From NCBI GenBank assembly GCA_017408625.1, contig JAFQUG010000266.1:1-8696 (forward strand): a stretch of DNA of 8,696 nucleotides. Direction: 5' to 3'. The notes under the pieces were generated by a model. That model was not told where the DNA came from and did no database searches. It saw nothing but the letters and a program-made list of their open reading frames with translations. This DNA is from Clostridia bacterium (GTDB lineage: Bacteria; Bacillota_A; Clostridia; Oscillospirales; CAG-272). The position numbers and the translations under genes are program-made. Positions 5,886-8,696 of the stretch are shown here, piece after piece; the first letter of the stretch is position 1; every line of letters begins with the position of its first letter.

Positions 5886-6510
5886 TCGAGTGATCATCGT
5901 TTCAGCCGACCCGCGTTTTGCGCAGGTGCTTGCCGTGGAGGCCGCATTGTGCGGTGCACATGCCGAGACCGCAGAGGAGCTGCAAGGCGTGGATTGGACG
6001 CAGATTCGAGTGGCGATCGTGGATCTGGACGGAAAAATGAGCGGCGTGATCCCCGAGCACGTGCGCGTGCTGGGCATTTGCCGCGACCTTGAAGCCTTAC
6101 CGCTGCGCGCGCGCCGTATGTCGCACATGATTTTCCACAGACCCTTTTTGATGGAGGATCTGCGCCGTGAGCTGACTTTGCTGCTCAAGGATGGACAAGA
6201 GACAACCGAGAGCGTATCCGTGCGGTATTCCGTGGCTACGCTGACGCTGCAAGGGGAGAGCCGCTGCGTGCTGATGGGCAACAGGCAGATCTCCTTGACT
6301 GAAAAGGAATTTGCCGTGCTCTCGCTGCTTGTGCAAAAGGGCGGGCAGAGAATATCCAAGCAGGAGCTTGCCGAGCTGCTGGACGCAAACGAAACAAACG
6401 AGGGGCAGGTCTATATCTGCCGCCTGCGCCAGAAGCTGGAAAATGCATTTGGATTGCGCTTGATCAAAACCGTGCGCAATCACGGTTACGTTTACGTAGG
6501 AGACCTATAA
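5878..6510 (+). CDS. OmpR/PhoB-type winged-helix regulator with degenerate receiver domain
   Basis: The product is 210 residues. Residues 1-103 have a receiver-like pattern (RVIIVSADPRF, VAIVDLDG, HRPFLMEDL). However, the acidic pair after strand 1 is reduced to S-A-D (Asp11), the helper Thr/Ser position appears to be in VLGICR, and the invariant Lys of the KPF motif is Arg88. Asp49 or Asp51 could align with the phospho-acceptor. It is therefore probably not a normal phospho-switch. Residues 128-210 are a winged-helix DNA-binding domain (SLTEKEFAVLSLLVQ, the QVYICRLRQKLE recognition helix, IKTVRNHGYVY). GGAGG at 5868-5872 serves the ATG, and the gene overlaps the anti-sigma gene by 8 bp. No histidine kinase is nearby. 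It likely tunes the same stress response; its targets are unknown. Confidence 0.85.
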   Translation: MHNRVIIVSADPRFAQVLAVEAALCGAHAETAEELQGVDWTQIRVAIVDLDGKMSGVIPEHVRVLGICRDLEALPLRARRMSHMIFHRPFLMEDLRRELTLLLKDGQETTESVSVRYSVATLTLQGESRCVLMGNRQISLTEKEFAVLSLLVQKGGQRISKQELAELLDANETNEGQVYICRLRQKLENAFGLRLIKTVRNHGYVYVGDL

Positions 6511-6523
6511 GGAGGTTGTACGC

Positions 6524-6901
6524 ATGAAAAAAATCTTTGGTCTGACGTTACTTTTGATGCTTGTGCTGACGCTGTGCGGATGTGCGAACGGACTCATGGA
6601 GGACACACCCGATTCTTCCAAGGGGGAATGCGCGTACTGCGGAGATCTGAGCGGCGGCGACCGTTGGTTTATTGCCAAGGTGACCGATAAGTACACGGTG
6701 ATGCCGCTTGGAACGGATTGCTTTGAAGCAAAGGCAGCCGGCGACGCGGGGATCCGCATCAGTGCCGCGTCGGGAACGTTGGAGGAGGGGGGCTTTGCCG
6801 TCGGTGACGTGATCCGCATCACATACGGCGGCGAGATCATGGAATCCTATCCCGTACAGATCGCACCCATCTCGATGGAGCGCGCGGATATTGGCCAATA
6901 A
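6524..6901 (+). CDS. Small lipoprotein, DUF3221-like
   Basis: The product is 125 residues. Residues 1-20 are a lipoprotein signal with lipobox LCGC and lipidated Cys20. The mature part has a CAYC pair (Cys36, Cys39), then a small beta-rich domain. Its end, GDVIRITYGGEIMESYPVQI, resembles the C-terminus of OB-fold-like Bacillota lipoproteins annotated as DUF3221; that match is from memory and modest. TAAGGAGG (6508-6515) sits 8 nt before the ATG and overlaps the previous stop, so it is the last gene of the ECF module 2 operon. It may be an envelope output or accessory sensor of that system (inference). Confidence 0.75.
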   Translation: MKKIFGLTLLLMLVLTLCGCANGLMEDTPDSSKGECAYCGDLSGGDRWFIAKVTDKYTVMPLGTDCFEAKAAGDAGIRISAASGTLEEGGFAVGDVIRITYGGEIMESYPVQIAPISMERADIGQ

Positions 6902-6906
6902 ATAGA

Positions 6907-6937
6907 GAAAACCACCGACAAAACGTCGGTGGTTTTC
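6907..6937. terminator. Bidirectional intrinsic terminator
   Basis: A 13-bp perfect stem (6907-6919 paired with 6925-6937, GAAAACCACCGAC and its complement) encloses a 5-nt loop. The stem carries A4 on one side and T4 on the other, so it can terminate both the ECF module 2 operon (plus) and transcripts from the recombinase gene (minus). It begins 5 bp after the lipoprotein stop. Confidence 0.85.
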
Positions 6938-6946
6938 TACCTTTAC

Positions 6947-7031
6947 TTGCCCGCAGGGCAAATATCACTCGCCAAGGGCGAATATCACTTTTGCTATGCA
7001 AAAATATCACTGCGCCAATGGCGCAATATCA
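6947..7031 (-). repeat. Array of four short hairpins joined by a constant ATATCAC linker
   Basis: Plus-strand layout: TTGCCC-GCA-GGGCAA (6947-6961), linker ATATCAC (6962-6968); TCGCC-AAG-GGCGA (6969-6981), linker (6982-6988); TTTTGC-TAT-GCAAAA (6989-7003), linker (7004-7010); TGCGCC-AAT-GGCGCA (7011-7025), then ATATCA (7026-7031). Linkers recur every 20-22 bp. All four stems pair perfectly (5-6 bp, 3-nt loops) although their sequences differ, and every stem is closed by a T-A pair next to the linker. In the recombinase direction the linker reads GTGATAT. The recombinase stop (TGA, plus 7029-7031) is inside the last linker, so the array forms the 3' UTR of that gene. It is not a CRISPR array: the repeats are 7 bp and the spacers palindromic. 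Confidence 0.95.
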
Positions 7032-8039
7032 ATTGTCCTCAAGTCCGCTCTCTCCCGCAAGCGGATTTGCCGCCATAGCCTCTTCCATGTTCTTGTTTGC
7101 CACGTGGGTGTAGATCTGTGTGGTATTGAGTTGCTCGTGACCGAGGATCTCCTTGAGCACGCGCACGTCCACGTTGCCCGATTGATACATCAGGGTGGCC
7201 GCCGTGTGGCGCAGCTTATGTACCGAATAGTGCTTGGCACCAAGACCTGCAAGATCGAGATATTTATAGACCACGAACTGAATGGTCTTGACGCTGATGC
7301 GCTGGCAGCGGTTGCTTAAAAACAGCGCCTTGTCGGTGTTTTTTTTGTATTTTTCCTGCATTCGCTCCTGCATGTACTGTGAAAGTGCCGTGCGGCAGGA
7401 TTCGTTGAGATAGATGATGCGCTCCTTGTTGCCCTTACCGATGACGCGCACCGAGCGGTATTCGCGGTCAAGGTCGGGCAGGTTAATGCCTGCCAGCTCG
7501 GAGACACGCATGCCGCAGTTGAGAAACAGCGTGATCATGCACCAGTCGCGCACGCGGTTGGGGGAAGAGGTATCATTCTTGATCGCATCCAAAAGGGCAT
7601 GACATTCCTCGAGAGAGAGGTGCTTGGGGAGTGCCTTTTTCTTTTTTGGCGTTTCAATGTCTGCGGCCACGTTGGTATCAAGCAGATGACGCTTCACGGT
7701 CAGATATTTATAAAACGCCTTGATGGCGGAAAGCTTGCGCGCCTTAGCTGCGCCGTCATTTCCGCGCACGCTGCCTGTATAGACAAGAAATTCATAGATG
7801 CGATCGGTGGTGATCCCCTTGATATAATCAAGATCCACTCCGCGGATATCAATGCGTTCAAAATCCTCGCCTTCAAGCGAAGTGCCCGTGTCCTTTGCCA
7901 GCAGCCAGCGGAAAAAGGTGCGCAGATCCGAGAGGTATTCGCTCACGGTTTTTTCCGAGCAGCCCTGGATGACGGACTTGTAAGAAGCAAACTCCCTGAC
8001 GACGTCGGGAAATTCCTCTATGTTGACGGTATATGCCAT
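7029..8039 (-). CDS. XerC/XerD-like tyrosine recombinase
   Basis: The product is 336 residues and intact. Residues about 10-125 form the N-terminal helical core-binding domain (FASYKSVIQGCSEKTVSEYL, KARKLSAIKAFYKYL). Residues about 137-325 form the catalytic domain with all expected residues: Arg178 (GMRVSEL), Lys202 (GKGNKER), His274 and Arg277 (HKLRHT), His301 (LGHEQL) and nucleophile Tyr310 (IYTHV). It is somewhat longer than Xer proteins (about 300), mainly through inserts near residues 50-75 and a tail after Tyr310. AAGG (plus 8047-8050) lies 7 nt before the ATG. No excisionase, phage or transposon genes are nearby. It may be the chromosomal dimer-resolution Xer, or a domesticated recombinase acting on a local site. 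The hairpin array starts at its stop codon. Confidence 0.93.
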   Translation of the reverse strand: MAYTVNIEEFPDVVREFASYKSVIQGCSEKTVSEYLSDLRTFFRWLLAKDTGTSLEGEDFERIDIRGVDLDYIKGITTDRIYEFLVYTGSVRGNDGAAKARKLSAIKAFYKYLTVKRHLLDTNVAADIETPKKKKALPKHLSLEECHALLDAIKNDTSSPNRVRDWCMITLFLNCGMRVSELAGINLPDLDREYRSVRVIGKGNKERIIYLNESCRTALSQYMQERMQEKYKKNTDKALFLSNRCQRISVKTIQFVVYKYLDLAGLGAKHYSVHKLRHTAATLMYQSGNVDVRVLKEILGHEQLNTTQIYTHVANKNMEEAMAANPLAGESGLEDN

Positions 8040-8071
8040 AAAACTACCTTCTTTTTTAACATTCTATTACT

Positions 8072-8077
8072 ATTATA
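8072..8077 (-). promoter_or_regulatory. -10 element of the recombinase promoter
   Basis: On the minus strand TATAAT (plus 8072-8077) is a perfect -10 box preceded by TG, an extended -10 lacking one base of spacing. No good -35 lies 16-18 bp upstream. Start should be near 8065, with a leader of about 25 nt. This promoter is divergent from the membrane-protein promoter about 75 bp away. Confidence 0.6.
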
Positions 8078-8129
8078 CACCAAGCCGTGATTTTTTAGTG
8101 GATAAACTGTAAACATTCGTCGACCGTAC

Positions 8130-8158
8130 TTGTTTTATTTTGCGAAAATCGGTATAAT
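8130..8158 (+). promoter_or_regulatory. Sigma-A promoter of the right-edge membrane protein
   Basis: TTGTTT (8130-8135) and a perfect TATAAT (8153-8158) are spaced by 17 bp, placing the start near 8165 and leaving a leader of about 25 nt before the ATG at 8190. Confidence 0.65.
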
Positions 8159-8189
8159 GGTGACAACATAAATGTGAAACGGAGCATCT

Positions 8190-8696
8190 ATGAAGAACTT
8201 TTTTTCCAAGCATTCCTATGATTTTGTGCGCATGCTGCTTGTGCAGAGCGTCATCGGCGGCTTTTTCGGCTTTGCTCTTGCCATTGCCGTAACAGGTATC
8301 GGGACGCAGAACAGTGAGAGCGGTACGGTGGGGGATACCACTGAGATCCTTTTGATTGTCACGAGCGTGCTTGCAATTGTGTTTTATCTGTTTTTGATCT
8401 ACGTTCATATCTGGGAGATTGGCGGCAAGGATCAGATGTCACATCAGGTGCGCGGGACAAAGCCCAATATTTATAAAGGGCTTTTGATTGCGCTGTGTGC
8501 CAACGTGCCAAATTTCCTGCTGGCTGTACTGATTGCGATCGGTCGCTTTTTTGAGGGCAATGAGATCTGCGCATCGATCGGCTTTGTGGCGGATCTGATC
8601 ACAAAGTTTATCCACGGTATGTATCTGGGCATCATCCAGCATGACTTTGGCGGTGGATTTTTGCTGATGAATCAGTGGTGGATCTTTTTCCTTCTG
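8190..8696 (+). CDS. Multi-pass membrane protein of unknown function, partial (C-terminus outside window)
   Basis: An open frame of 169 codons reaches the right edge without a stop. The ATG at 8190 has CGGAG about 6 nt upstream and a plausible promoter at 8130-8158. Hydrophobic segments at about residues 13-37, 52-77, 94-121 and 126-149 suggest at least four membrane helices, with another beginning near WWIFFLL at the edge. The loop between helices 2 and 3 (GGKDQMSHQVRGTKPNIYKG) is basic and probably cytoplasmic. I do not recognise a family. It is transcribed divergently from the recombinase gene, and nothing ties the two functionally. Confidence 0.8.
   Translation, partial: MKNFFSKHSYDFVRMLLVQSVIGGFFGFALAIAVTGIGTQNSESGTVGDTTEILLIVTSVLAIVFYLFLIYVHIWEIGGKDQMSHQVRGTKPNIYKGLLIALCANVPNFLLAVLIAIGRFFEGNEICASIGFVADLITKFIHGMYLGIIQHDFGGGFLLMNQWWIFFLL

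Noticed and set aside
5511..6359. Minus-strand open frame (282 codons) with Leu-Gly-Cys-Phe repeats
   Set aside because: The repeats are the reverse reading of the 24-bp stalk repeats; it has no start signals or recognisable domain.
6947..7031. CRISPR or integron attC array
   Set aside because: The repeats are 7 bp with 13-15 bp palindromic spacers and no cas genes, unlike CRISPR. There are no GTTRRRY core sites or cassette genes as in integrons.
6996..7319. Plus-strand open frame (107 codons) beginning in the hairpin array
   Set aside because: It runs antisense through the catalytic domain of the recombinase and has no ribosome-binding site.

Overview
The window looks like a chromosomal segment of a Clostridia-type member of the Bacillota. 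Strong AGGAGG ribosome-binding sites, near-consensus sigma-A promoters with 17-bp spacers, lipoboxes, two ECF sigma/anti-sigma pairs and a BspA-like leucine-rich-repeat lipoprotein all fit a gut-type Gram-positive. G+C is about 50-58 % in most genes. No phage, plasmid or insertion-sequence structure is visible apart from a lone Xer-type recombinase. The assignment is inferred from content, not from a marker gene.

Left part (1-1149, minus strand): the 5' part of a small protein of the sensory-rhodopsin-transducer (ASRT) family runs off the left edge. Upstream of it lies a secreted lipoprotein with an Asn/Gln/Gly-rich linker and BspA-like LRR repeats. Each has its own excellent sigma-A promoter. 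A 294-bp divergent intergenic region (1150-1443) follows.

Middle (1444-6901, plus strand): ECF sigma factor 1 and its translationally coupled membrane anti-sigma-like protein end at a perfect-palindrome terminator. Next comes a dusB-type tRNA-dihydrouridine synthase with its own consensus promoter. Only 39 bp later begins a four-gene run with no internal terminator: ECF sigma factor 2, a zinc-finger (HxxxCxxC) anti-sigma factor with a long Pro/Glu/Thr stalk, an OmpR-like regulator with a degenerate receiver domain, and a small lipoprotein. The run closes at a bidirectional terminator (6907-6937). The likely logic is envelope-signal sensing: the anti-sigma proteins hold their sigma factors at the membrane, and the regulator and lipoprotein adjust or report on the response.

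Right part (6947-8696): a complete XerC/D-like tyrosine recombinase lies on the minus strand. Its stop codon sits inside the first linker of an unusual array of four tiny hairpins (6947-7031). The stems differ in sequence but all pair perfectly, and they are separated by a constant ATATCAC linker (GTGATAT in the recombinase direction). This array is the strongest candidate here for an undescribed element. A divergently transcribed multi-pass membrane protein of unknown function runs off the right edge.
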